A DNA stretch of 64,000 nt, from assembly GCF_000526775.1 (NCBI RefSeq), contig NZ_JAGS01000001.1:372001-436000 (forward strand), written 5' to 3'. This document shows positions 15,218 through 23,725 of the stretch, piece after piece. Origin of the DNA: Ruminococcus albus AD2013. GTDB lineage: Bacteria > Bacillota > Clostridia > Oscillospirales > Ruminococcaceae. The first letter of the stretch is position 1; every line of letters starts with the position of its first letter. A program made the translations under genes and the position numbers. Under the pieces are notes generated by a model. It was not told the origin of the DNA, searched no databases, and was given only the letters and a program-made list of their open reading frames with translations.

Positions 15218-16690
15218 ATGTTGAATTTTTTGAAGAAAGAAGCAAACATGACACTTACCGAAAACGGTGGTACAGCATTCAGTTCAAGCGAATCTTTTTG
15301 CCTTGATATGTTTTTCAAGGCGGGCGCGATGCGCAATTCTTCCGAGGAAGAGATAGCGCAGACCGTCATTAGAGCGTACACCGAGAACCCCGACAAGACC
15401 ATGAAGACCGTATTTTTTGCAAGAGATGCAAGGGGAGGTCTGGGCGAAAGACGATTTTTCCGCTGTGCAATTTCAGCACTGGCTGACTTCGCACCCGAGT
15501 CTGTAAGAAAGAACATTCCTCTCTTCGCAGAATATGGCAGATACGACGACCTGTGCATACTGCTGGGTACAGAACTGGAAAAAGATGCAGCAGGTGTTAT
15601 CATAATGCAGCTCCAAAAAGATATCAAAGCTATGCAGGAAAATCAGCCTGCATCACTGCTGGCAAAGTGGCTGCCTTCGGTAAATGCGTCCTCAAAGGAT
15701 ACCAGGAATAAGGGCAGACGCATGGCATCACTGCTGGGTATGAGCGAGCCTATGTACAGAAAAACTCTGTCCGCACTGAGAAAGTACACAGATATACTGG
15801 AAAATCGTCTGCGTGAACGTGACTATACTTTCAATTATGAGGTACAGCCCTCATGTGCGATGTTCAAGTACAGAAGTGCGTTCATCCGCAATGACGGCGA
15901 GCGCTATACCGAGTACCTGAACAAGGTAAATAATGGCGAAGCAAAACTCAATGCAGGCAGACTTTACCCTTATGACATAGTACGTGCTGTACTGAATGGC
16001 GGTGTCTCCGCAGAAGAAAGACTGTCTCTGGATACATCATGGAAATCTCTGCCCGACCTGACTGCGGCAAAGGGTGAAAACGCTCTTGCAGTCATCGACG
16101 GTTCAGGCTCCATGACATGGGGCATGGGTGGTATACGCCCCATCGATGCCGCGCTGTCGCTGGGCATATACTTTGCCGAACACAACAAGGGTGCATTCGC
16201 AGACCATTTCATAACCTTTTCGCATAAACCCCGTCTTGTGAAGATAGAGGGTAAGGATATCGTGGATAAGGTGAAGTATTGCAGCACCTTCAACGAGGTT
16301 GCAAATACCAACCTTGAAGCTGTGTTCACGCTGATACTGCGCACCGCTGTTAATAACAAGGTGAAGCAGGCTGATATGCCCTCAAAGCTCTATATCATAT
16401 CGGATATGCAGTTTGACAGCTGTATCATAGGCGGCAACAGCGAGCCTATGTTCCGCGAAATGAGAAAACTCTATCGCAAGCATGGCTATGAACTGCCCGA
16501 GGTGATATTCTGGAATGTAAAATCCAGATGTGACGCAGTACCCGTGACCCGCTCCGAGACAGGTGCGGCACTGGTATCAGGTTATTCGCCTGCAGTGTTC
16601 GATATGGTCATAGGCGGAGAATGTTCGCCCGAAGCCGTGATGAACAAGATACTTTCTTCTGAAAGATATTCTGCCGTCAGGGCAGCATAA
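15218..16690 (+). CDS. DUF2828 / Ro60 (TROVE)-like RNA-binding protein with vWA domain
   Basis: 490 aa from ATG 15218, with AAGGAG 9 bases upstream. The N-terminal helical-repeat part has DUF2828 landmarks: CLDMFFKAGAMR, KTVFFARDARGGLGERRFFR, YGRYDDLCILLG, SLLAKWLPSVNASS, MYRKTLSALRKYTDILENRL. The C-terminal vWA fold carries a MIDAS (AVIDGSGSM, then NTNLEAVF and ISDMQFD). DUF2828 shares its plan with TROVE proteins such as Ro60/Rsr, ring-shaped proteins that bind misfolded RNA and Y RNAs. Linkage to rtcB and to five structured RNAs just upstream strongly suggests a bacterial Ro-type ribonucleoprotein. The RNA-binding role is inferred from family and context. Confidence 0.85.
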   Translation: MLNFLKKEANMTLTENGGTAFSSSESFCLDMFFKAGAMRNSSEEEIAQTVIRAYTENPDKTMKTVFFARDARGGLGERRFFRCAISALADFAPESVRKNIPLFAEYGRYDDLCILLGTELEKDAAGVIIMQLQKDIKAMQENQPASLLAKWLPSVNASSKDTRNKGRRMASLLGMSEPMYRKTLSALRKYTDILENRLRERDYTFNYEVQPSCAMFKYRSAFIRNDGERYTEYLNKVNNGEAKLNAGRLYPYDIVRAVLNGGVSAEERLSLDTSWKSLPDLTAAKGENALAVIDGSGSMTWGMGGIRPIDAALSLGIYFAEHNKGAFADHFITFSHKPRLVKIEGKDIVDKVKYCSTFNEVANTNLEAVFTLILRTAVNNKVKQADMPSKLYIISDMQFDSCIIGGNSEPMFREMRKLYRKHGYELPEVIFWNVKSRCDAVPVTRSETGAALVSGYSPAVFDMVIGGECSPEAVMNKILSSERYSAVRAA

Positions 16691-16695
16691 TAGCA

Positions 16696-16719
16696 AAGGG
16701 GCTGCAACAGCCCCTTTTT
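16696..16719. terminator. Bidirectional terminator
   Basis: AAGGGGCTG-CAA-CAGCCCCTT followed by TTT. It lies between the convergent DUF2828 and phosphatase genes. Confidence 0.85.
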
Positions 16720-17684
16720 CAAATATTGTTCTGCTTGCAAAAATCATCAAATGATCCTACATATCTGATCTTCTGTGTAATATTACCCATGGAACATTTA
16801 TCTTCACCGGCTATCACAGCTGATAACCAAACTTTTCTTTCTGTCATATCGTAAAAAGAAAAACAAAGCTTTCTCTGCGTTTCCTCTTTCATAGCTTTCA
16901 TCAGAGCATAGATACGATCTCTGTGCTCGTTTTTGCATATCACACCGAAAGAAATAACATCCATCTGGTCACAAGGTTCCCTGTAAAGATTGAACACCAG
17001 GCAGTTGCTTTTGTGATCCCCGATCACCCAGATGTCACCTTCGCCTGAATTCTGTTCCAAAAAGAAGTTTTCTAACTTTTCAGTATAAACATTATCAATG
17101 TATATTCCAAAAATATCCGTAATAGCTTTCAGATTGGGATTAATATTATCTTCTTTACTCGGATGCCCATAGAGCACTATGCATATAGGTGATGCTACGC
17201 GAAAAGTGCGCACATCAGATTTTAATTCAAATTTATCCACCAGCTTTGCGAAAAGCCCATTGCAGCCTTCCTCTATATCGGAATAGGCTTTGCTGAAATC
17301 ACGGCTATACCAAGGATCGAAAACATCGTCACCACGATCTGCGAATGTAAGGAGCTTACATATCTTTCCGTCTTTATCACCGCCGAAGATACGGTTCATA
17401 TTGCGTATATTTGCGGCATCCATGCCGATGAGGTAGTCGTATTTATCATAGTCCGTCTTTTGCAGCTGAACCGCAGTTTTGCCCGCAAAGCCGACACCGT
17501 GTTTGGCAAGTTCCGATCTTGCCGGGGGATATACAGGATTTCCCAATTCTTCGATGCTTGTTGCACATGATACGATATAAAAATCATCGCTGTATCCTGC
17601 ATCGGATACTATTTTTTTCATTATAAATTCAGCCATTGGCGATCTGCAGATATTGCCGTGGCAAACGAACATTATTTTTATCAT
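16719..17684 (-). CDS. Low-molecular-weight protein tyrosine phosphatase with C-terminal extension
   Basis: 321 aa, about twice the normal length. Residues 1-155 are a complete LMW-PTP: P-loop VCHGNICRSP (C8, R14) and the acid loop DPWYS. The fold converts phosphotyrosine or related phosphoesters, and in Firmicutes often regulates capsule or stress kinases. Residues 160-321 (ICIVLYGHPSKEDNINPN...GDIWVIGDHKSNCLVFNLYREP...) are an added domain I do not recognise. AGAGGAG precedes the ATG. The acetyltransferase gene lies 56 bases upstream on the same strand, so they may form an operon. Confidence 0.88.
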   Translation of the reverse strand: MIKIMFVCHGNICRSPMAEFIMKKIVSDAGYSDDFYIVSCATSIEELGNPVYPPARSELAKHGVGFAGKTAVQLQKTDYDKYDYLIGMDAANIRNMNRIFGGDKDGKICKLLTFADRGDDVFDPWYSRDFSKAYSDIEEGCNGLFAKLVDKFELKSDVRTFRVASPICIVLYGHPSKEDNINPNLKAITDIFGIYIDNVYTEKLENFFLEQNSGEGDIWVIGDHKSNCLVFNLYREPCDQMDVISFGVICKNEHRDRIYALMKAMKEETQRKLCFSFYDMTERKVWLSAVIAGEDKCSMGNITQKIRYVGSFDDFCKQNNI

Positions 17685-17740
17685 ACTTTTCTCCTCTCTG
17701 ATCTGCTTTACTCAGTATATCGGTACGAAAACGGATAATT

Positions 17741-18196
17741 TCAGTGCTTTGAAACAGCCCATCTCGGACCTTCTTCTCCGATAACTCCATTGATAGCAAA
17801 TCCGCATTTTTCAAGCACTTTTTTTGAAGCGGTATTATCGGGATCGGTCTCCGCTTCAACAGCGGTGACTTCAGGACGTGAAAACGCCCATTCCAGTACC
17901 CCTTTGACTGCTTCGGTAGCATAACCCTTATTCTGATATTCTTCGGAGATACCGTATCCGATCTCTGCAATACCGTCCGCAGAAAGCCCCTTGAAGCAGA
18001 GTTCTCCGATATGAGTGCCATCTTTCAATTCGATCATCCATATCGCATACCAGTCCCATTGATACGGGTTAGCCAGACAGCCATTCAGCATTTCGGTGTA
18101 AGCCGATTTTAGGATTTCTACGGTCTGCGCTTCGATGAAAGCTTCCATATTCTCCTGAGATGCGGCATATATTTTTAATCTGTTTGTTTCTATCAT
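17741..18196 (-). CDS. GNAT-family N-acetyltransferase (RimJ/RimL type)
   Basis: 151 aa. It starts IETNRLKIYAAS as RimJ/RimL-type enzymes do and has the acetyl-CoA loop EYQNKGYATEAVKGVLEWAF plus VEAETDPDNTASKKVLEKCGF. It transfers an acetyl group from acetyl-CoA to an amine, possibly a protein N-terminus or a small molecule; the substrate cannot be read from sequence. AAAGGTG stands upstream of the ATG. It shares strand and spacing with the phosphatase gene. Confidence 0.88.
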   Translation of the reverse strand: MIETNRLKIYAASQENMEAFIEAQTVEILKSAYTEMLNGCLANPYQWDWYAIWMIELKDGTHIGELCFKGLSADGIAEIGYGISEEYQNKGYATEAVKGVLEWAFSRPEVTAVEAETDPDNTASKKVLEKCGFAINGVIGEEGPRWAVSKH

Positions 18197-18409
18197 TTCG
18201 TTTCACCTTTCGGATGTATTTTTTCGTTCCATATCATTATAACATAATCATTCGGTTTCATCAAGTCAGGAGCATCAAAATATAATTTCAGATGGGCTGA
18301 AAGATATTTAGTTTTGATTTCGTCGATGGTTAATAATATATTTTCATTTTTGTGGTATATTTTATTTCATGACGTGTCAGATTTTATTTCTTTTATTCGA
18401 TATATATAG

Positions 18410-18421
18410 TGAAACGTTTCA
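18410..18421 (+). promoter_or_regulatory. TGAAACGTTTCA palindrome, second copy
   Basis: Same 12-bp palindrome and flanks (TATATAGTGAAACGTTTCAA, then GCGAGGT) as before the sigma gene at 5689, again directly before the ribosome site. The 18197-18409 gap holds no gene. Confidence 0.6.
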
Positions 18422-18439
18422 AAGGAGCGAGGTCTTGTT

Positions 18440-18982
18440 ATGACAGATAGAGAATTGCTCGAATTGCTGCGAAAAGATCCCGATAACGGACTTAAAAATG
18501 TGGTGATGCAGTATTCGGCTTATGTAATGAAAATAGCATACATAAAGCTGGGCAGCATTTGTACCACCGAGGATATGGAAGAAGCTGTCAGTGATATTTT
18601 CCTGAAATTCTTCAACACAGGCAAAAAAAGCGGATTTGCATTTGAATCTGTAAGAGGGAGCCTTTCACTTATAGCCGGTAGACATTGTGTTGATGTTTTC
18701 CGAAGCAGAGTAAAAAGAGAAAAGGATATCCCCCTTGATGAAGTGATAGAATTCGTAGCAGATGAAAGTATCATCAAAGAAGATACAAACAGTGCTCTTG
18801 CAATGGCGATAAAAAGCCTTGGGGAGCCTGACAGTTCCATATTTATGAGAAAGTATTTTTTCGGGCAGAAAAGCAAGGACATAGCCGCAGATCTCGGTCT
18901 TAAGCCAAACACAGTTGATAAAAAGATCTCCAGGGGTCTTAAAAAACTGAAAGAGATACTAATGAAGGAGGCAGAAGAATGA
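18440..18982 (+). CDS. ECF-type RNA polymerase sigma factor (second copy)
   Basis: 180 aa. Region 2 (AYVMKIAYIKLGSICTTEDMEEAVSDIFLKFFNT) and region 4 (DSSIFMRKYFFGQKSKDIAADLGLKPNTVDKKISRGLKKLKEIL) are clear, and it is collinear with the sigma factor at 5165-5689. Its stop overlaps the anti-sigma start (ATGA), so the two are coupled. The partner has an outer domain of sortase fold, which hints at a surface or cell-wall signal. Same leader palindrome as its paralogue, so they may cross-regulate. Confidence 0.93.
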   Translation: MTDRELLELLRKDPDNGLKNVVMQYSAYVMKIAYIKLGSICTTEDMEEAVSDIFLKFFNTGKKSGFAFESVRGSLSLIAGRHCVDVFRSRVKREKDIPLDEVIEFVADESIIKEDTNSALAMAIKSLGEPDSSIFMRKYFFGQKSKDIAADLGLKPNTVDKKISRGLKKLKEILMKEAEE

Positions 18983-21234
18983 AGATAAATATTAACGAAC
19001 TTCCCGATCATCTGAACGAAAAAGATATGGCGGGATTTGAAGAACTGTTCGATGATATTGAAAAAGATGCTGAGATCTCTGACGAACAACAGCAGCGCAT
19101 TCTTTCTTCTGTCATGCGAAAGGCAGGAAACGGTATGGACACTGTGATAAAAAATAAAAGAAATATAAATGAAACAGTACCACAAAAAACTATTGAAACG
19201 AACAAAAAGATCCAGATAAAGCGCGGCGGAGCCATCGCGGCTTGTATAGCTTTGCTTGTGGTGGGCGGAGTAATGTTTTCGCTGAGGAACAATATGCAAA
19301 ACACTGTACCGACTACTGACAGAGATTCATCTATGGTCAATGAAATAGATAGATCTGTGACCAAAGACAAAGATCATTCCTCAGAAAAAGAAACCGATAC
19401 AGCAGACTCGGAAGATAAAACCATCAGCACAACACGCACTGTTCAGGACTGGGCTAAGTCTTATCTTGAACAAAATACAGACACTGTGGGTTTCCTGAAA
19501 CTCAAAGATCTGGCAGACAATGGTGATTTTGAAAGTCCCGTTGTCCAGGGCGAAGATAACGTGTTTTATCTCCACCACGGATTTGACAAGAAAGAAAATG
19601 AAACAGGCACTGTTTTCGCTGATTATAATGACCCGATAAATGAAAAGTGTCAGCCGTCAAATATAGTCCTCTTCGGATATTATACTGATGACACCGATGC
19701 CATTTTATCATCACCCATTTTGAAGTATAAGGACAGCAAGTATTTTGAACAGCATAATACTATCGAATTCTCCACAATATTCGATGACCCCGAAACAGAA
19801 TATCAGGTGATATCCTGTTTCAACTACGATGCTGTCGGGGAAGATAAAACAGATTATTCATTCAGACCCAGAAATTTTGACGATGAGATGAGTTTCGATG
19901 AGTGGATAAGTATTGTGAAAAATAGAGCAATAAATAAATCAGATATTGAATGCAGTGAAGACGATGACTACCTTACCCTTGTTACAAAAGACAGCGCAAA
20001 CGGTGAAGACGGCAGATTTGCCATAGTAGCGAAAAAAGTTTCCGAAACAACTGCCGAAGAGGAAACATCACAAAAGGAAGACAGCCTGAAAGAAAGCACA
20101 AAAGAAAACAGGTCTGTAGAAAAACCTGATAAAGCGGTCAGCCTGAAGGATAGAGTAAAACCGGATATCCATGCCAAATTAGAGGAAGCTTATCCAAATA
20201 ATTCGATACGCAGAATGAATGATGACAGATATATCATTTCCGATATGGGTTCGGAAACATCAAAAGTAATGATCTATGATGTGTCCTCGGATTCAGTGAT
20301 ATTCACCCTTAAAGACAATGAAAAGATCATAGATGTATTTGAAGACAAATTCGGAACATACAAGTTCGTTCCATCAGGGGATGATAAGTACGCATTTCTT
20401 AATGTAACAATATTCGATGAAAGCGGAAACATTCTGTATACGTATGAGATAGATACTAAGGAAGCAGGTATTTCTGAAGGAGTGGAAAATGATTCTCAAA
20501 TGCATATTTCTCCCGACGGTAAAAAACTGGTTTACTGGGATATACAGTTCCACCAAGATGATAAAAAACTGGACATAGTAGATCATTTTGTTATTTTCAA
20601 ATATGAAGATCAGGAACATCCTGTTGATATCGCAGATTATAAAGGCTTGAATTATGTCATTAGTTTTGCAGTTTCAAACGATCTGCTGCTTGTTTACCAC
20701 ATGACCCCTGAATTTAAAAGAACGCCGGATCTGTACAGCCTGTACACCGACAGTAAAGAAGATACGGCAGCATATGATATTTTTGTCAACGACGATGGTA
20801 CTTTACCGGAATATAATGTAAAAGACAGCACCATCAACTGTTCTTTAGGGCGCTATAATGAGCTTATGATAATAAAACCTGATGATAACGGAGACATAAG
20901 GGGCGGTAACGCTGACTATTCAATGATCGAATATGACCTTGCAGGTTCGGAAGACGGATTACATAATTATTCGTTAATATCCGAATCGGGCAGATATGTT
21001 GTCACTGTATACAGCACCGATGATAATAAGCTGATATTCACTTTGTATGAGATAGACGGTGATAATGTTACAGAGTTAAAGTCCATCGAAAAAGAACTTA
21101 TCGATCCTGAATATGAAGTATTGCTCAGTGCATCTTTCAATGAACAGACAGGAAAATTCTCAGTACGTCGTATCATAAAAACAAATGAAATAGTCACCGA
21201 AGACAGGATCGACAGCGTAAACTTCTATGAGTGA
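18979..21234 (+). CDS. Anti-sigma factor with inactive sortase-B-like outer domain
   Basis: 751 aa. Cytosolic N-terminus with EQQQRILSSVMRKAG shared with the 582-aa paralogue; membrane span at about 83-101 (GGAIAACIALLVVGGVMFSL). Residues about 150-355 follow the class B sortase pattern: YLEQNTDTVGFLKL, SPVVQGEDNVFYLHHGFD, GTVFADY, NIVLFGYYTDD, YKDSKYFEQHNTIEFSTIF, SFDEWISIVKNRAINKSDI, YLTLVTKD, GRFAIVAKKV. The catalytic His (YGH) is Tyr234 and the catalytic Cys (TLSTC) is Lys337; only Arg346 is kept, so no transpeptidase activity is expected. From about 389 on it matches the paralogue's outer domain (LKDRVKPDIHAKLEEAYP). I infer a sensor built on a dead sortase. Confidence 0.85.
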   Translation: MKININELPDHLNEKDMAGFEELFDDIEKDAEISDEQQQRILSSVMRKAGNGMDTVIKNKRNINETVPQKTIETNKKIQIKRGGAIAACIALLVVGGVMFSLRNNMQNTVPTTDRDSSMVNEIDRSVTKDKDHSSEKETDTADSEDKTISTTRTVQDWAKSYLEQNTDTVGFLKLKDLADNGDFESPVVQGEDNVFYLHHGFDKKENETGTVFADYNDPINEKCQPSNIVLFGYYTDDTDAILSSPILKYKDSKYFEQHNTIEFSTIFDDPETEYQVISCFNYDAVGEDKTDYSFRPRNFDDEMSFDEWISIVKNRAINKSDIECSEDDDYLTLVTKDSANGEDGRFAIVAKKVSETTAEEETSQKEDSLKESTKENRSVEKPDKAVSLKDRVKPDIHAKLEEAYPNNSIRRMNDDRYIISDMGSETSKVMIYDVSSDSVIFTLKDNEKIIDVFEDKFGTYKFVPSGDDKYAFLNVTIFDESGNILYTYEIDTKEAGISEGVENDSQMHISPDGKKLVYWDIQFHQDDKKLDIVDHFVIFKYEDQEHPVDIADYKGLNYVISFAVSNDLLLVYHMTPEFKRTPDLYSLYTDSKEDTAAYDIFVNDDGTLPEYNVKDSTINCSLGRYNELMIIKPDDNGDIRGGNADYSMIEYDLAGSEDGLHNYSLISESGRYVVTVYSTDDNKLIFTLYEIDGDNVTELKSIEKELIDPEYEVLLSASFNEQTGKFSVRRIIKTNEIVTEDRIDSVNFYE

Positions 21235-21283
21235 CAGCTGGATCAATAAAATTTCTCACATATGTAAAAAGTCCTCGAGTTAC

Positions 21284-21365
21284 TCCCAAATTCTGTGTAA
21301 ACGCAAAATAGTGCAATAGAAAAGTGTATGATGAGACCGAATGTGAAAGCAGTCGGTCTTATCTG
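21284..21365. repeat. IS-end-like repeat, copy 1
   Basis: Begins CCCAAATTCTGTGTAAA and continues through GCAAAATAGTGCAAT to a hairpin AGACCGA...TCGGTCT. Nearly identical to 36920-37000. TTCTGTGTAAA resembles IS256-family ends, but no transposase is present. Confidence 0.6.
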
Positions 21366-21421
21366 CATATTGCATCGAATTTGTCATAAAAAATAAAGGC
21401 TTTTTTATAAATCTGGTTATC

Positions 21422-21515
21422 CCGCTGATACACCAGATTAATTGGTGTATCAGCGGAACTTGAAATACTTGGCGGTTATCCTTCCCCCCCCGCCTGCGTC
21501 GGAGGGAAGGATAAC
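21422..21515. other. Two perfect hairpins in transposon debris
   Basis: CCGCTGATACACCA / TGGTGTATCAGCGG (21422-21456) and GTTATCCTTCCC / GGGAAGGATAAC (21475-21515), both perfect. The second lies at the 3' end of the transposase fragment below and may be its IS end or terminator. Confidence 0.6.
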
Positions 21516-21516
21516 A

Positions 21517-21768
21517 TCAACGTAAAAATCCATTGTTATATAACACTTTGTGATGGTGTGTTAAAGCAAAGTCATCAATACAGACTCGATACACCTTTGA
21601 TTTATCTACGATCAGAGGCGTTTTTTTAAGCAGTGTACATATTGAGCTCTTTCCTATAATGATGTTTTCATTCTTTAACAATCTGCTGGAACAGACAGAA
21701 CTCATCTCTGAAGATGTTTTTAGTATTCTTTCAATCAGACGATTGTTTTTTTGTGTATTCGGATTCCC
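21517..21768 (-). pseudogene. ISL3-family transposase fragment
   Basis: 84 codons open between two stops. SSVCSSRLLKNENIIIGKSSICTLLKK followed by SKVYRVCIDDFAL is the middle of ISL3 transposases, where IDDFA opens the DDE domain (usually IDDFALRKRHxYGT). Here the frame runs out after ALTHHHKVLYNNGFLR. Both ends are missing; clearly a relic. Confidence 0.65.
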
Positions 21769-21904
21769 TCACATGGCGCTAAAACTCTATTTCAAAAGAT
21801 GACTCGATAGTGTGAAGTGGATGACTGCTCCGCTGTATATCTGTACGATAATATAGTGGTTTACACTATATTTGTGAATTGTTTGTAAACTTGTGCTGTT
21901 TGTA

Positions 21905-21933
21905 TTGCTTTTGTGCGCACAAAATAGTATAAT
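21905..21933 (+). promoter_or_regulatory. Promoter and operator of toxin-antitoxin pair
   Basis: TTGCTT, 17-bp spacer, TATAAT. A perfect 16-bp palindrome TTTTGTGCGCACAAAA (21909-21924) sits in the spacer, where a RelB-type autorepressor would block polymerase. Confidence 0.75.
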
Positions 21934-21978
21934 ATAGAAAAAAGAACAATATGATCCACAAGGACAGGAGTGATATCT

Positions 21979-22284
21979 ATGGCAACAAAAACAGCTAATC
22001 TTTATGCACGAATAGAACCTGATGTGAAGAATCAGGCAGAGTCCATTCTTGAAGAACTCGGTATACCTGCGTCCAGTGCAATAACCATGTTCTATAAGCA
22101 GATAATCCTGCACAGAGGACTTCCTTTTGATGTTAAGCTCCCACCACAGATCGTTAATATGAGCAAACTGACAAAGGACGAGCTGGATGCTGAGATAAGT
22201 AAAGGCTATGAGGATATGGTCGAAGGCCGTGTCATAGAAAGTAAGGATGCATTTTCACAGCTTAGAAAGAAGCACGGAATATGA
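21979..22284 (+). CDS. RelB/DinJ-family antitoxin
   Basis: 101 aa from ATG 21979 (MATKTANLYARIEPDVKNQAE); a GTG three codons earlier lies in the ribosome site. The N-terminal ribbon-helix-helix (ANLYARIEPDVKNQAESILEELGIPASSAITMFYKQII) is typical of DinJ/RelB. It neutralises the overlapping toxin and represses its own promoter. ATGA overlap with the toxin gene. Confidence 0.93.
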   Translation: MATKTANLYARIEPDVKNQAESILEELGIPASSAITMFYKQIILHRGLPFDVKLPPQIVNMSKLTKDELDAEISKGYEDMVEGRVIESKDAFSQLRKKHGI

Positions 22285-22592
22285 GTTATCGTATAGTGAT
22301 CACCGAAACAGCTGTAAATGATATGGATAATATCTACGAATATATCGCTTACCATCTCAAAGAGCCGGAAATAGCTGCTGACTTAATGGACAGACTTGAA
22401 ATTAGTATCAGTAGCCTTGATGAAATGCCATTTAAGTTCAGAGAGTATGAAGTTGAACCTTGGCGCTCAAAAAGTATGCATATTATGCCGGTAGGCAATT
22501 ATGTTGTCCTGTATACGCCAAACGAGGATAGACAGGTCGTGACTATAAACCGAGTGTTTTATGGAGGCATGGATATTCCAAATCAGATGTAA
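22281..22592 (+). CDS. RelE/ParE-family toxin
   Basis: 103 aa. RelE/ParE plan: YRIVITETAVNDMDNIYEYIAYHLKEPEIAADLMDRLE, then MPFKFREYEV and a closing VVLYTPNEDRQVVTINRVFYGGMD. It is either a ribosome-dependent mRNA endonuclease or a gyrase inhibitor; sequence alone does not decide, though the N-terminal helix hairpin favours the ParE-like branch. Starts inside the antitoxin stop (ATGA). Confidence 0.92.
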   Translation: MSYRIVITETAVNDMDNIYEYIAYHLKEPEIAADLMDRLEISISSLDEMPFKFREYEVEPWRSKSMHIMPVGNYVVLYTPNEDRQVVTINRVFYGGMDIPNQM

Positions 22593-22612
22593 TACAATAT
22601 ATGTTATACAGG

Positions 22613-22643
22613 GAGCATCGATATAAAGTCGGTGCTCTTTTTT
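22613..22643 (+). terminator. Terminator of toxin-antitoxin operon
   Basis: GAGCATCGA / TCGGTGCTC followed by TTTTTT. Between here and 22924 only an AT-rich stretch with a TATAAT-like box and an 8-codon frame (MVAKYRKS) is seen. Confidence 0.8.
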
Positions 22644-22924
22644 ATGAGAAAATGAACAGAAAAACAGTTTTCTGAGAAATAAAGCATTCTTAAATCAACA
22701 AAACGAATACACAATATTGATTTGAAGGGTATATAATGTAAAATATGCATAATTTTTGGATAAAAAGTTTGGTAGCTGAAAGCCGGATTTAGAACTATAA
22801 GTCCAAAAAAATCCCCTCAATTTCAAAAATATATGGTATAATTATTCTAAGTATGGGGAATCAGGATAATATTATGGTTGCTAAGTATAGAAAGAGTTGA
22901 TATCGTGTTCTAATATAGCACCAA

Positions 22925-22952
22925 AAAAGAGCTGCACCACCGCAGCTCTTTT
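22925..22952. terminator. Hairpin terminator
   Basis: AAAAGAGCTGC / GCAGCTCTTTT, perfect 11-bp stem with A and T runs on both sides. It serves the minus-strand gene at 23004-23411. Confidence 0.8.
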
Positions 22953-23003
22953 CTGTTACATGATATCAGTTAATGATTACCTCTGTGTCCATGATGGCAT
23001 CAG

Positions 23004-23411
23004 TCACACGTTCAGTAATACCCTCATACCGCCCATAGCGGCAGCTTTTTTATTAAAGTCGCTGTATCTTACCATAAAGGGCTTTGACCTCATGTCGTCT
23101 TTTACGCCTTTCATAAGATATTCTGCCGCCTTTGCTGCTTCGTCTCTCGTTCCATTGTCAGTAAACTCGAAGCCGAGTTCCTTCATGGCTTTATTGAGAA
23201 AACCCTCAAGCCTTATAGAGGAGAACTGCAAGTTTTCACTGGCATATCCTTCGGGGGTCGGGCGGATGTACATATCCTTGTTGGTCAGATAAAAAGCCTT
23301 CCAGCCGTGTTCCGAACGTGCCCTGACCCCTTCTTTGCCGAATGTCAGACGAAGTTCCTTGCGTCCGTTGTGAGCGATGATTACCTCACCTTTTTTGTTA
23401 ATTACAACCAT
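23004..23411 (-). CDS. Unknown small protein of integrative element
   Basis: 135 aa, AAAGGTG upstream of the ATG. Hydrophilic and without membrane spans. It reads like a small DNA- or RNA-associated protein (MVVINKKGEVIIAHNGRKELRLTFGKEGVRARSEHGWKAFYL; IRPTPEGYASENLQFSSIRLEGFLNKAMKELGFEF). Not recognised. It lies downstream of the integrase on the same strand, so it may be element cargo. Confidence 0.7.
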   Translation of the reverse strand: MVVINKKGEVIIAHNGRKELRLTFGKEGVRARSEHGWKAFYLTNKDMYIRPTPEGYASENLQFSSIRLEGFLNKAMKELGFEFTDNGTRDEAAKAAEYLMKGVKDDMRSKPFMVRYSDFNKKAAAMGGMRVLLNV

Positions 23412-23675
23412 AATACCACACCTTTCTCAAATCTGCGGTCGTTTTATTAATTATCGTATTTTCTGGGTTGTCCCGGTCTGTGTTTTGTCGTTCGCAGATA
23501 TTCAGCTGAACATATCACATTCACCCCTTTCGATAACCTCTGACTGTTCGTTTATCTTGCATATATTATATCTCAAAATTTCTGATTTGTGGTAACTTTT
23601 TTTGGACAACAGCATTTTACAGCTCCAAATGTTCAACGAAAATTTCGTAGCAGAATTATCTATTACCGACAATTA

Positions 23676-23699
23676 AAGCCGCAGTGCTACCTGCGGCTT
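23676..23699 (-). terminator. Terminator of integrase gene
   Basis: AAGCCGCAG / CTGCGGCTT with 6-base loop, 27 bases past the integrase stop. The 23412-23675 gap holds no recognisable gene; an attachment site would be expected near here but cannot be identified. Confidence 0.65.
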
Positions 23700-23725
23700 C
23701 TCTGTGTACTCTGTTGTAAAGAACC

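Noticed and set aside
21475..21515. The C-rich hairpin (GTTATCCTTCCC / GGGAAGGATAAC) as a riboswitch
   Set aside because: It is a single perfect stem next to a decayed transposase with no downstream gene to control; an IS end or terminator is simpler.
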